Assembly (NCBI GenBank): GCA_963773745.1
Contig: CAVZCL010000005.1
Location: 1,984,001 to 2,048,000 of the forward strand
DNA length: 64,000 nt
Direction: 5' to 3'
DNA from: UBA5069 sp963773745
GTDB lineage: Bacteria > Chloroflexota > Anaerolineae > Caldilineales > Caldilineaceae
Shown here: positions 55,925 through 64,000 of the stretch, one piece after another
Layout of the letters: each line of letters begins with the position of its first letter
Numbering within the stretch: the first letter of the stretch is position 1
Position numbers and translations under genes: made by a program
The notes under the pieces: generated by a model
What the model was told of the DNA's origin: nothing
What the model saw: the letters and a program-made list of their open reading frames with translations, nothing else
The model's database searches: none

Positions 55925-58655
55925 GTGGCAACTTCGGCAGTAGACCGCTTGCGGCGAGTATTGGAACTGGAAGAGCGTCAGCAGTGGCGCAATCGGGTGG
56001 TCATTGGCGGCCTTGAGGCGATGGCCCAACGCTGGGAAGAAGACGCGCGCGCCGAAAACGTTGATCCGGCGCTGGTGCAGCGGGCCACCCAACTCATGGT
56101 GCAGTATGGCGAAAGCGAGCCCGCAGGCCGCAGTGAGACCGCTGCGCAACTGCGACGCGTGCTCGCCGGTGACTTTGTGGCCACACCGCCGCCTGCGCCG
56201 GCCCAACCCACGACCGCGCCCGACGCGAGCGAATTGATGAATGTGCCGCCCGCAGCGCCAACGCCGCGCGAACAGCCGCAGAGCGCTCCCCGAGCGCAGC
56301 AGCCCAAGGCGCAGGAGCAACCCAAGGCGCAGGAGCAACCCAAGGCGCAGGAGCAGCCCAAGGCGCAGGAGCCGCAGCGCAAGGGCGGCGGCAATGGGGG
56401 CGGCGGCAATGCCGGCAGCGGTGGCGGCAAGAACGCCGGCGGCAAGCGCGACAACAAGAGTGGTGACGTCAGCAACGCCGACTCCATGCTGGGCACCACC
56501 TTCGTCTACGAGTATGAAGGGCAGCCGCGCGACGTCGCGCCCCCCTCCAAGGTGCAATCGCGCACTTCATCGCGTCCTGCACGCACCGCCGACGAATTGC
56601 AGAAGCCGGTCACCACACTGCAAGGAGTGGGTCCTTCCATTTCCGAATTGCTGGGCAAGCTCGGTGTGCACACGGTGCAGGATCTGCTCTGGCACCTGCC
56701 CAGCCGCCACGATGATTACAGCCAGCTCAAGACGATTTCGCAGTTGCAGCCCGGGGAGACAGTCACGGTTGTGGCCAACCTCTGGGAGGTGAGTGAAAAG
56801 AGCATTGGCATCAACCGCAAGCGTATTGAAGGGCTCTTCCAGGATGCGACGGGCACATTGCGGGCCAACTGGTGGAACAAGTACGTGGTGCGCCAACTGA
56901 AGGCGGGCACAACCTACCGCCTCAGCGGCAAGATCGGCCTCTACATGGGGCGCAAGACCATTGAGAGCCCCATTTTCGAGGACGCAGCCGACGAGAGCGA
57001 GTCGCTCGCCGCTGGACGCCTCGCGCCGGTTTACCCGCTGACAGAGGGGATATCGCTCAACAAAATGCGCCAGTTGGTGCGCCAGGCGCTGGAGGACTTC
57101 GCGCCCCTCCTCACCGACCCGCTGCCCGCCGATGTGCGCGCGACCTACGATCTGCCCAACCTGACCGACGCGCTCTGGGGCATTCACTTCCCCGATGACC
57201 ACGCGCAACTCGAGGCGGCCATCAAGCGGCTGACCATGGAAGAGCTGCTCTATGTGCAGTTGGGCGTGCTGCAGCGACGGCGCGAGCTCAAGTCGGTGGC
57301 GGCCATGGCGATTGAGGGCGGGGCCGCGCGGCTGATCCCGTTTGTGGAGGCCATGCCCTTTACGCTCACTGGCGCGCAGCTGCGTGTGCTCGACGAGGTA
57401 GCCATGGACATGGCCCGCCCTGTGCCCATGACGCGCCTTGTGCAGGGCGACGTGGGCAGCGGCAAAACAGCTGTGGCAGCCGGCGCAATGTGGCTGGCGC
57501 TGGGCAGCGGTGCGCAGTCGGCGCTGCTGGCCCCCACGCAGATTCTGGCCGAGCAGCACCATCGCGGCCTGCGCAAGCTGCTGGAGCCGCTGCAGCGCCC
57601 CGACGGCGCACCGGTGGAGGTTGCACTGCTCACAGGCCGCGTCACCGGGCTGGAGCGCGAGCGCATCCTTGCCGGCTTGCGCGACGGCTCGATTGACGTC
57701 GTGGTGGGCACGACTGCACTCATCCAGGAGGGTGTTGAATTTGCACGCCTGGCGCTGGCCGTGGTCGACGAGCAGCATCGCTTTGGCGTGGAGCAACGCG
57801 GCGCGCTGCGCGGCCAGGGTGACACGCAGCCCCATCTGCTTGTCATGAGCGCCACGCCCATCCCGCGCAGCCTCGCGCTCACCGTCTTCGGCGACCTCGA
57901 CGTCAGCCAGCTTGACGAGATGCCTCCCGGCCGTACGCCCGTCAAAACTGTCTTCTTCCGGCGCGGCGAGCGCGAACGCGTCTATGGCTTTGTGCGCACC
58001 GAGGCTGCGGCAGGCAGGCAGGCATTTCATCGTCTATCCGCTGGTGGACGAGAGCGAGGTGCTCGACGCCGGCTCGGCCACGCGCGAGTACGCAACGCTC
58101 AGCCAAGAGGTCTTCCCTGACCTGCGACTGGCGCTGCTCCACGGGCAGATGAAAGGCAGCGAGAAGGATGCCATCATGAGCGCCTTTGCCGCGGGCGAAA
58201 GCGATGTGCTGGTGAGCACAAGCGTCATCGAGGTGGGCATTGATGTGCCCAACGCGTCGGTGATGATTGTGGAGGATGCCGAGCGCTTTGGGCTGGCGCA
58301 GCTGCACCAGTTCCGCGGGCGGGTAGGGCGCGGGCAGGCCAAGAGCTATTGTGTGCTTGTGAGCGCCGCCGAGAACGATGCGGCGCTGGAGCGCATGCGC
58401 ATTTTGGAGAGCACAAACGACGGCTTTGCGCTGGCCGAGAAGGACCTGCAGCTGCGCGGCCCAGGCGACTTTCTGGGCACGCGCCAGAGCGGCCTGCCCG
58501 AGCTGCGCATCGCCCAGTTCAGCGATCTGGAGACGCTTGCCCTCGCACGCGAGGCGGCGCTGCGCATCTTTGCGGAGGACGCCATGCTCGAGCGCGCGCC
58601 CGATCTGGCCGCACAGGTACGGCGCTTCTGGCGCGGCGAAGGCGACATCAACTAA
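55925..58655 (+). CDS. recG: ATP-dependent DNA helicase RecG (frameshift at 58025-58027)
   Basis: About 910 residues, longer than the usual ~700-830. It has an extra N-terminal domain (MATSAVDRLRRVLELEERQQ) and a 130-residue low-complexity linker with four KAQEQP units and Gly-rich text. The wedge domain starts near LQGVGPSISELLGKLGVHTV. Helicase motifs are GDVGSGKTAVAAG (I), VVDEQHRFGVEQR (II, RecG type), MSATPIPRSLALTVFGDLD (III) and HQFRGRVGRG (VI). It remodels stalled forks and Holliday junctions. One extra T at 58025-58027 shifts the frame; without it the text is RQAFIVYPLVDES, as in other RecG proteins. Confidence 0.94.
56303..56374 (+). repeat. recG: Four 18-bp units inside recG
   Basis: CCCAAGGCGCAGGAGCAA and near-copies, in frame, encoding four PKAQEQ-like hexapeptides in the linker. 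Confidence 0.95.
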
Positions 58656-58658
58656 AGG

Positions 58659-58800
58659 AAATACGACGCGAAGGCGCAAAGGCGCAAAGAAAGCGCAAAG
58701 AAGAACAACAAGAAACGCGATCGGAGCCAGTTAATTTCGGCTCCGATCGCGTTTCTTGTTGTTCTTCTTTGCGCTTTCTTTGCGCCTTCGCGTCGTATTT
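58659..58800. repeat. Palindrome with 70/62-bp arms, GCGCAAAG-type words
   Basis: Arm 58739-58800 (62 nt) is the exact complement of 58659-58728 except that the left arm has one additional 8-nt unit (GGCGCAAA). The loop is 10 nt. It fills the gap between convergent recG and gltA. Confidence 0.96.
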
Positions 58801-58804
58801 GCCC

Positions 58805-60124
58805 TTAAATGCGGGAGACGAGGGGCACGTACTTGCGCTCGGGCTCGCCGAGGTAGATCTGGCGCGGACGGGCGATCTTCTGCTCATTGTCCTGCACCAT
58901 CTCGTTCCACTGTGCCAGCCAGCCGGGCGCACGCCCCAGCGTAAAGAGCACCGTGAACATATCGGGCGGGAAGCGCATTGCCTGGTAAATAATGCCGCTG
59001 TAGAAGTCCACATTCGGGTAAAGCTTGCGCGAAACGAAGTAGTCGTCGCTTAGCGCAATCTCCTCGAGCTTCGTCGCCACCTCAATCAGCGGGTTGAGCC
59101 CCGTGACGTTGAAGACGTCATACGCCACCTGCTTGATGATGCGGGCGCGCGGGTCATAGTTCTTGTAGACGCGGTGGCCAAAGCCCATAAGGCGGAACTC
59201 GCCCTTCTTGACGCGCTCCACATAGGTGGCCACATTCTCCGCCTTGCCAATCTCCTGCAGCATCTTCACAACCGCCTCGTTGGCGCCACCGTGGCGGGGA
59301 CCAAAGAGCGCCGCCGCCGCGCCTGCCATGGCACTGTACGGGTCGGCGTGGGCCGAGCCAATCGAGCGCATGACCGAGGTGGAGGCATTCTGCTCGTGGT
59401 CGGCGTGGAGGATGAAGAGCACATCCAGCGCACGCGCCAGGGTGGGGTGCACCTCATAGCGGCTCTGGCTCATGTAGTCGAGCATGTAGAGGAAATTGCT
59501 CGTATAGTCCAGGTCGCTGTTGGGATAGTTGAAGGGGCGACCAATGCGATGGCGATAGGCGAAGGCGGCCACTGTGGGCAGCTTGCCCAGCATGCGCAGA
59601 ATTTGCTTGTGGCGCAGCTTGGGGTCCTCGATCTCGCGCGCCTCGGGGTGAAGCGTGGACATGAAGGCCAGCGCGCTGATGAGCATGCCCATGGGGTGCG
59701 CGTCATAGCGGAAGGACTTCATCAGCTGCACCAGATTCTCGTGCACAAAGGTGTGGTGCAGCACATCATGCACCCATGTTTCGTACTGCTGCTTCGTGGG
59801 CAGATCGCCAAAAATGAGCAGGTAAGCGACCTCGAGGAAGGTGCTCTTTTCGGCCAGCTGCTCAATGGGATAGCCGCGATAGCGCAAGATGCCCGCGTCG
59901 CCGTCAATGTAGGTGATACTGCTCTTGCACGACGCCGTGTTGTCGTAGCCAGGATCGTAGGTCATCATGCCGAACTCGTCGGCGTTGACCTTGATCTTGC
60001 GCAGTTCGATGGCACGAATCGTGTCGTACTCAATCGGCACTTCGTAGCCCTTGCCTGTTCGGTTGTCGGTGATGCTCAGTGTCTGCTTGGCTGCGGCGTC
60101 GGTGCCGGCTGGGGTGCTGCTCAT
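58805..60124 (-). CDS. gltA: Citrate synthase
   Basis: 439 residues, type II length. ILHADHEQNASTSVMR, MGFGHRVYKNYDPR (active-site His) and VDFYSGIIYQAM (active-site Asp) give the catalytic triad. The text YDPGYDNTASCKSSITYIDG and YRGYPIEQL is typical of hexameric, NADH-regulated-like enzymes. It condenses acetyl-CoA and oxaloacetate at the entry of the TCA cycle. The ATG at 60122-60124 has AAGGAG 10 nt upstream; a longer frame upstream is leader. Confidence 0.96.
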   Translation of the reverse strand: MSSTPAGTDAAAKQTLSITDNRTGKGYEVPIEYDTIRAIELRKIKVNADEFGMMTYDPGYDNTASCKSSITYIDGDAGILRYRGYPIEQLAEKSTFLEVAYLLIFGDLPTKQQYETWVHDVLHHTFVHENLVQLMKSFRYDAHPMGMLISALAFMSTLHPEAREIEDPKLRHKQILRMLGKLPTVAAFAYRHRIGRPFNYPNSDLDYTSNFLYMLDYMSQSRYEVHPTLARALDVLFILHADHEQNASTSVMRSIGSAHADPYSAMAGAAAALFGPRHGGANEAVVKMLQEIGKAENVATYVERVKKGEFRLMGFGHRVYKNYDPRARIIKQVAYDVFNVTGLNPLIEVATKLEEIALSDDYFVSRKLYPNVDFYSGIIYQAMRFPPDMFTVLFTLGRAPGWLAQWNEMVQDNEQKIARPRQIYLGEPERKYVPLVSRI

Positions 60125-60286
60125 CGCTTGGACTCCTTGCGTGGGTTGAACGCTGGCGCGGCCCGACGTGCAGATGACCGCGTTAAAGATAACAGTGTCT
60201 GTGGTTTGCGCAGCTGAGGGCGTTGCAACAACGACGCCTCCCACACACGCGCCGCGTTGTTCGAAAAGCAAAATGCGGTGCCATGA

Positions 60287-60316
60287 TAATACAGGGGCCA
60301 CGCACGAGTGCCAAAT
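60287..60316 (-). promoter_or_regulatory. gltA: Promoter of gltA
   Basis: Minus strand TTGGCA, 18-nt spacer, TATTAT. The leader to the ATG would be about 155 nt, long enough for regulation. Confidence 0.55.
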
Positions 60317-60355
60317 ATGAACTTGAGCCCCCAGGGCACGGCTCGCGCCGCTGCG

Positions 60356-60586
60356 CTACGATTTGGCCGTATGCAAACGGCCATACACAAGGTAGGTGAT
60401 GGGGCCAAAAAAGTTGATGGCGTTGATTGCGTACCATATGCGCTTGGGGCCACGTACCTGTGCCGCAGGGCGCTTGCGCAGATCGCGATAGGCTATCCCC
60501 GCCAAGCCGATCTGAATGATCGCCATGAGAATGACGCCGGCTTTCTGTTGGCCGGACATCTCACTCCACGAACGCTTTTTTGCCAT
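60356..60586 (-). CDS. Small PLDc_N-type membrane protein
   Basis: 76 residues with two hydrophobic segments (KAGVILMAIIQIGLAGIAYR and AINAINFFGPITYLVYG). The ending FFGPITYLVYGR is the core of the PLDc_N (phospholipase D-nuclease N-terminal) domain, found alone in many small membrane proteins of unknown role. GGAGATCGGC places a Shine-Dalgarno before the ATG. Confidence 0.82.
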   Translation of the reverse strand: MAKKRSWSEMSGQQKAGVILMAIIQIGLAGIAYRDLRKRPAAQVRGPKRIWYAINAINFFGPITYLVYGRLHTAKS

Positions 60587-60668
60587 GCCGATCTCCTCTA
60601 TCTTTCAACTCGGTTGATGACGGAATGACGTGAACACTCCTTGCAATGACGCCCTGCCAGTGACTTCA

Positions 60669-61661
60669 TCAGCGCGCTACATGCGCGCAGCTGACTCGCA
60701 CAGACACGCCAAAGGGCAGCGCTTCGCCGCGCACGCCGGCAATCAGGTTTTGCGCCGCCATTTGCGCCATGCGCGTGCGGGTGGCGATTGTCGCGCTGCC
60801 AATGTGAGGCAGCACAACGCAGTTGCGCAGCGTGAGCAGCGGGTGGTCGGTGGGAAGTGGCTCGGGCGTGGTGACGTCAAGCCCCGCGGCGGCAATCGTG
60901 CCGGCACGCAGCGCGGCGTAGAGCGCATCCTGATCCACAACGCCGCCGCGCGTGGTGTTGATGAGCATTGCAGTCGGTTTCATCTGCGCAAGCGTCGCCG
61001 CGTCAATCAGGTGGTGTGTGTGGGCATTGAGCGGGCAGTGCAGCGTGACGAAGTCGCTCTCCGCCAGGAGGGCTTCGAGTGACACGAAACGCGCACCCAG
61101 CGCCTCTGCCTCCGCCTTGGGTGATGGGCCAGTGTAGAGCAGGCGGCAGCCAAAGCCAGCCAGGCGACGCGCCACGGCCTGCCCAATCCGCCCCATGCCC
61201 ACAATGCCCACGGTGCTCCCAAAGAGGTCGCGCCCTGCCATCCACTCGCCCTTCCACGCGCCCCAACTGCCGTCGTGCACGGCGGCCACCGCCTCGGGAA
61301 TGCGGCGCGCCGTGGCAAGCAGCAGCGCCAGCGTCAGGTCGGCTGTGGTTTCTGTCAGGACGCCGGGCGTATTGCCCACGGCCACGCCGCGCGCGGCGCA
61401 CGCCGCCACATCCACATGATCGTAACCGACCGACATCGTGCTGACGACGCGCAGCGATGGACCCGCAGCGTCAAGCACCTCGCTGTCAATGCGGTCATTG
61501 ATCAGGCAGTAGATGCCGGCGGCGCCGCGTGCCTGCGCCAGCAGTTCAGGGCGAGGGATGGCCGGCCCTGCCACGTAATGGCGCACGTTGAAGTCGGTCG
61601 CGTGGAGCATTTCCAGCGCGGCCTGGGGAATCGGCGCCGTGATGAGAACCGTGTCCTGCAT
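60669..61661 (-). CDS. D-2-hydroxyacid dehydrogenase, glyoxylate/hydroxypyruvate reductase-like
   Basis: 330 residues. STVGIVGMGRIGQAVARRL is the NAD(P) loop; MSVGYDHVDVAACAARGVAV, INTTRGGVVDQDAL (catalytic Arg region), LDVTTPEPLP (Glu) and VLPHIGSATIATR (His) give the family's catalytic set. The pattern fits GRHPR-type glyoxylate/hydroxypyruvate reductases. The last ~12 residues (VSVRVSCAHVAR) differ from the usual VNPEV-type ending, so a late frame change is possible. Confidence 0.88.
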   Translation of the reverse strand: MQDTVLITAPIPQAALEMLHATDFNVRHYVAGPAIPRPELLAQARGAAGIYCLINDRIDSEVLDAAGPSLRVVSTMSVGYDHVDVAACAARGVAVGNTPGVLTETTADLTLALLLATARRIPEAVAAVHDGSWGAWKGEWMAGRDLFGSTVGIVGMGRIGQAVARRLAGFGCRLLYTGPSPKAEAEALGARFVSLEALLAESDFVTLHCPLNAHTHHLIDAATLAQMKPTAMLINTTRGGVVDQDALYAALRAGTIAAAGLDVTTPEPLPTDHPLLTLRNCVVLPHIGSATIATRTRMAQMAAQNLIAGVRGEALPFGVSVRVSCAHVAR

Positions 61662-61674
61662 ACTGCATTCCCTG

Positions 61675-61794
61675 CTACTGGATTGTGATCTCCAGAGTGT
61701 AGGTGTCGGCGGCGCCCTCTGCTTCGAGGGAGCGCTTGCCGGCGCGCGTGAAAGCAGCCGATGCCGGCGACGCCGCGCGAAAGGTGTTCGTCAC
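61675..61794 (-). other. Coding-like stretch downstream of hflX, possible gene remnant
   Basis: After the hflX TAG the same frame stays open: GVTNTFRAASPASAAFTRAG then KRSLEAEGAADTYTLEITIQ and a TAG at 61675-61677. Codon use looks genuine. GTG 61792-61794 could open a 39-residue peptide. It may also be the C-terminus of a lost gene. No function is proposed. Confidence 0.3.
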
Positions 61795-61818
61795 CCCTGT
61801 GCTCTCATCGAACGTGCG

Positions 61819-63240
61819 CTACTCCTCGGACTCTGTCGAATTCTGCAGTCCGGCAATGCGGCCTGCCAGCTTCAGCGGCACCCAACCCACAATGTGTGTG
61901 CCCTCGTCGGTATGCTCCTCGAGATCAAGCATGCCATTCTCATGCACAAGCGCTACAATCTCGCTTTGCGCATAGGGGATAAGGATATCAATGCGCAGCA
62001 TGCGCTGGCGCAGCGCCTCATCCAGCCTCGCACTCAGCAGGTCAATCCCTTCGCCCGTGCGTGCGCTCAGCAGAACGGCATTGGGATATTCAGCCGCTGC
62101 GTCGGCCAGCCGCTGCTGCAATTCTTCGTTGTCGCGGTCGATGTTGTCAATCTTGTTGAGCGCGGTGACAACGGGCTTGTCGCCCGCACCAATCTGCTCA
62201 AGGACCTCCTCAACCGCGGCAATCTGCTCCTCCATGTTGGCGTGGGAGATGTCGACCACATGCACCAGAATGTCAGCCTCGGTCACCTCCTCGAGCGTGG
62301 CCCGGAAGGCGGCCACGAGCATGGTGGGAAGCTTCTGGATGAAGCCGACTGTGTCGGTAAAGAGCGCCGGTTGTCCGCTGGGCAGGGTAACGCGGCGCGT
62401 CGTCGGGTCCAGCGTAGCAAAGAGGCGGTCCTCGGCGCGCACGTTCGCCCCGCTGAGTGCGTTGAGCAGGGTGGATTTGCCGGCATTCGTGTAGCCAACG
62501 ATAGCGACGACAGGGGTTTCGCTCTTGCGCCGCTGCTCGCGGTGCTGCCGCCGTTGCTTTTGGATGTCGACAAGCTCGCGCTTGAGAAAGGCAATGCGTC
62601 GGTCGATTTCGCGTCGGTCCACTTCAAGCTGCGTTTCGCCCGGTCCACGCACGCCGACGCCGCCACTCGCGCCGCCGGCGCGACCGCCGGCTTGACGCGC
62701 AAGGTGGGTCCACGCGTTGGTCAATCGAGGTAAGCGATATTCATATTGCGCGAGTTCGACCTGCACCGCGCCCTCGCGCGTGCGCGCATGGCTGGCGAAG
62801 ATGTCAAGAATGAGCGCGGTGCGGTCAATGACCTTGATCTCCTCGCCCATAATCTCTTCAAGCTCGCGCTGCTGGCGCGGCGAAAGTTCGTCATCGAGGA
62901 TGATGGCGTTCGCACCCAGTTCAATGACAAGCGTCTTCAGCTCCTCCACCTTGCCCGAGCCGAGCAACGTGGCAGGGTGAGGCGAATCCAGCTTCTGCGT
63001 CAGTGTGCCGACGACGACCATGCCGGCGGTATCGGCAAGCAATTCGAGTTCGTCCAGGGAATCGGTCAGAGGGAGCAGGCCCGGGTGGTCACGCACTTCC
63101 ACGCCCACGAGTACGGCGCTCTCGGGCATGGCCGCGGTTGTGAAGTAGCCGTCGCTGTCGCGCTTGAGTGGGCGTTCGCGTTCCAACTCTTCGCCGGAAT
63201 CTGCAGGTGCGCGTGAGCGGAAGGAATCAGGGTTGGTCAT
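61819..63240 (-). CDS. hflX: Ribosome-associated GTPase HflX
   Basis: 473 residues. The N-terminal HflX domain has LLGSGKVEELKTLVIELGAN and DELSPRQQRELEE; then the coiled GGRAGGASGGVGVRGPGETQ linker; then the GTPase domain with GYTNAGKSTLLNALSG (G1), DTVGFIQKLP (G3) and NKIDNID (G4). HflX splits or rescues stalled 70S ribosomes, especially under heat stress. I start at ATG 63238-63240, leaving ~35 N-terminal residues before the conserved part; an ATG seven codons earlier is possible. Confidence 0.95.
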   Translation of the reverse strand: MTNPDSFRSRAPADSGEELERERPLKRDSDGYFTTAAMPESAVLVGVEVRDHPGLLPLTDSLDELELLADTAGMVVVGTLTQKLDSPHPATLLGSGKVEELKTLVIELGANAIILDDELSPRQQRELEEIMGEEIKVIDRTALILDIFASHARTREGAVQVELAQYEYRLPRLTNAWTHLARQAGGRAGGASGGVGVRGPGETQLEVDRREIDRRIAFLKRELVDIQKQRRQHREQRRKSETPVVAIVGYTNAGKSTLLNALSGANVRAEDRLFATLDPTTRRVTLPSGQPALFTDTVGFIQKLPTMLVAAFRATLEEVTEADILVHVVDISHANMEEQIAAVEEVLEQIGAGDKPVVTALNKIDNIDRDNEELQQRLADAAAEYPNAVLLSARTGEGIDLLSARLDEALRQRMLRIDILIPYAQSEIVALVHENGMLDLEEHTDEGTHIVGWVPLKLAGRIAGLQNSTESEE

Positions 63241-63244
63241 GGAC

Positions 63245-63280
63245 CTCCAATGCAAGTTCAAGGGTTCAAAAGTTCAAGAG
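63245..63280. repeat. TTGAAC-type word repeat
   Basis: AAGTTCAAGGGTTCAAAAGT and following text iterate a 9-nt word on the complementary strand of the 42420 element. Confidence 0.7.
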
Positions 63281-63318
63281 TCTACGGGTTTGCGCATGCA
63301 CGGGTTGTGGCGCATTCG

Positions 63319-63801
63319 CTAGCTGCGGCGCAAAGGTTCAGGCAGGCTCTCCAGCCAGCCGATCTGGAGCAGCCCCCAGAGGCCAACCAGAATTGCTTCG
63401 GCCATGTCATCGCGCATCGTCTTCGGGGGTTTCAGTCCGGACCAGAGGTAGACGTTGCGGGCCAGCCGGTCGGCGTGTTGCTTGGCCATGGGCCCGTTGC
63501 GTCGCTCGCGATCAAAGAGGATGACCGGCCGCCACGTTTCGGCGCTCACCTGCAGGGGCGAGATGCCCCGTTTTTCCGCCGTGCGCCGCCAGATGTCGGC
63601 CAGTTCGCCGCCTCCCTCAAAGACAAGATGCGTGACGTCGGGGGCCAGCCGCAGGAGGGCAGGCGCTGCGTCGCGCAGCCGCGCCGCCGAAGCTACGTGG
63701 TTGGAACGCGCCCACTGCAACCGAGCATCGGGGCCATAGAGGGCGAGGCCGGTGTGCAGCCCCACGTCCACCGCCAGGAGTGCTGCCATGCGCGCAATCA
63801 T
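63319..63801 (-). CDS. RNase-H-fold (RuvC-like) protein of unknown function
   Basis: 160 residues. LLAVDVGLHTGLALYG places an Asp at the end of the first strand, LVFEGGGE a Glu at the fourth, and MRDDMA-EAILVGLWGL acidic residues in the last helix, the pattern of RuvC/RNase-H nucleases. Many such small proteins are uncharacterised resolvase-like enzymes; activity is inferred from fold only. The start ATG 63799-63801 lacks a clear Shine-Dalgarno; ATG 63787-63789 is the alternative. Confidence 0.6.
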   Translation of the reverse strand: MIARMAALLAVDVGLHTGLALYGPDARLQWARSNHVASAARLRDAAPALLRLAPDVTHLVFEGGGELADIWRRTAEKRGISPLQVSAETWRPVILFDRERRNGPMAKQHADRLARNVYLWSGLKPPKTMRDDMAEAILVGLWGLLQIGWLESLPEPLRRS

Positions 63802-63925
63802 ACCACGAGAAGCACGGAGGGGCGAAGATGCACACGAGCATCTTCATCCCGCCGCTGTCAAGCAGCATGTGCAGCCCCTCTGCGCCTGCGAGGTGTCTCA
63901 AGATTCAGAATGAGATGTGGTAGGC

Positions 63926-63976
63926 GCCAACGGCAACCTCACCCCCGGCCCCTCTCCAGAACATTGGAGAGGGGAG
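63926..63976. repeat. Second copy of the CCCCGGCCCCTCTCC element
   Basis: GCCAACGGCAACCTCACCCC and following CGGCCCCTCTCC are identical to the left arm of the 52723 element, but the hairpin here is short: CCCCTCTCC, eight bases, GGAGAGGGG. The rest of 63802-63925 shows no gene. Confidence 0.9.
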
Positions 63977-64000
63977 CAAAACAAGCGTCACGCCGGATTA

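Overview
High-GC bacterial chromosome segment, dense with genes on both strands. It has no rRNA, tRNA or CRISPR that I could recognise. The gene mix suggests a Chloroflexota-type organism (Anaerolineae/Caldilineae-like). The pointers are scattered rather than operonic his genes, a RecG with a long N-terminal extension, a small HhH protein beside ftsY, an MmyB-type regulator and CUT1 sugar transport through a lipoprotein receptor. This placement is an inference from family content, not a measured affiliation. The consensus carries many single-base or CG-dinucleotide indels: about twenty genes are split by a frame change, often at GGG/CCC or CG runs. I read most of these as draft-assembly errors and annotate the joined genes.

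Layout. 1-10.4 kb, mostly minus strand: rsmI N-terminus, a polytopic membrane protein, an SDR, a tungsten aldehyde:ferredoxin oxidoreductase, hisB, a TPR lipoprotein, hisC, hisD and a TrkA-type K+ regulator, with a DUF1905/OmdA gene on the plus strand. 10.6-15.5 kb: a zinc alcohol dehydrogenase, an AlkZ-like DNA glycosylase and a secreted HExxH metalloprotease. 16-19.2 kb: an MmeI-like restriction-methyltransferase whose middle third is wrecked. 19.2-20 kb: a field of long inverted repeats. 20-27.5 kb: a phage-derived structural cassette (portal, prohead protease/capsid fusion, small head protein, connector, tail/baseplate genes) with no terminase, integrase, tape measure or lysis gene, preceded by a LexA-like GAAC-N4-GTTC palindrome. 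27.6-30 kb: DUF1622 protein, then a tightly overlapped group of membrane protein, thioredoxin-fold protein, Crp/Fnr regulator and CxxC protein. 30-34.3 kb: amidase, MmyB-type regulator, unknown protein. 34.5 kb: a candidate minus-strand small RNA. 35-42 kb: prfB (with its programmed frameshift), an HhH protein, ftsY, a methyltransferase with regulatory domain, a class V aminotransferase and a URO-D family gene. 42.5-46 kb: a CUT1 sugar ABC transporter interrupted by a remnant of a four-helix-bundle gene. 46-49.4 kb: a PAS-rich NarL-type sensor kinase. 49.7-63.8 kb: App1-like phosphatase, HAD-IIA phosphatase, HD hydrolase, rlmN, rpmB, DegV, recG, gltA, PLDc_N protein, glyoxylate/hydroxypyruvate reductase, hflX and an RNase-H-fold protein.

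The most striking non-coding signal is a set of intergenic palindromes. Nearly every gene-end junction that is not tightly coupled holds a long inverted repeat. Their arms are often built from 7-10 nt words repeated with small variations (ATTGG-, CACAGAG-, GCGCAAAG-, TTGAAC- and GTAGCGGCGGCTT-type families). Arms reach 39, 51, 57, 62/70 and 100 bp at or near perfect identity, and they sit even between the phage-derived genes. Other points of interest are the SOS-like operator in front of the capsid cassette, a complete small-RNA transcription unit with a C-rich loop, and the damaged target-recognition part of the restriction-methyltransferase.
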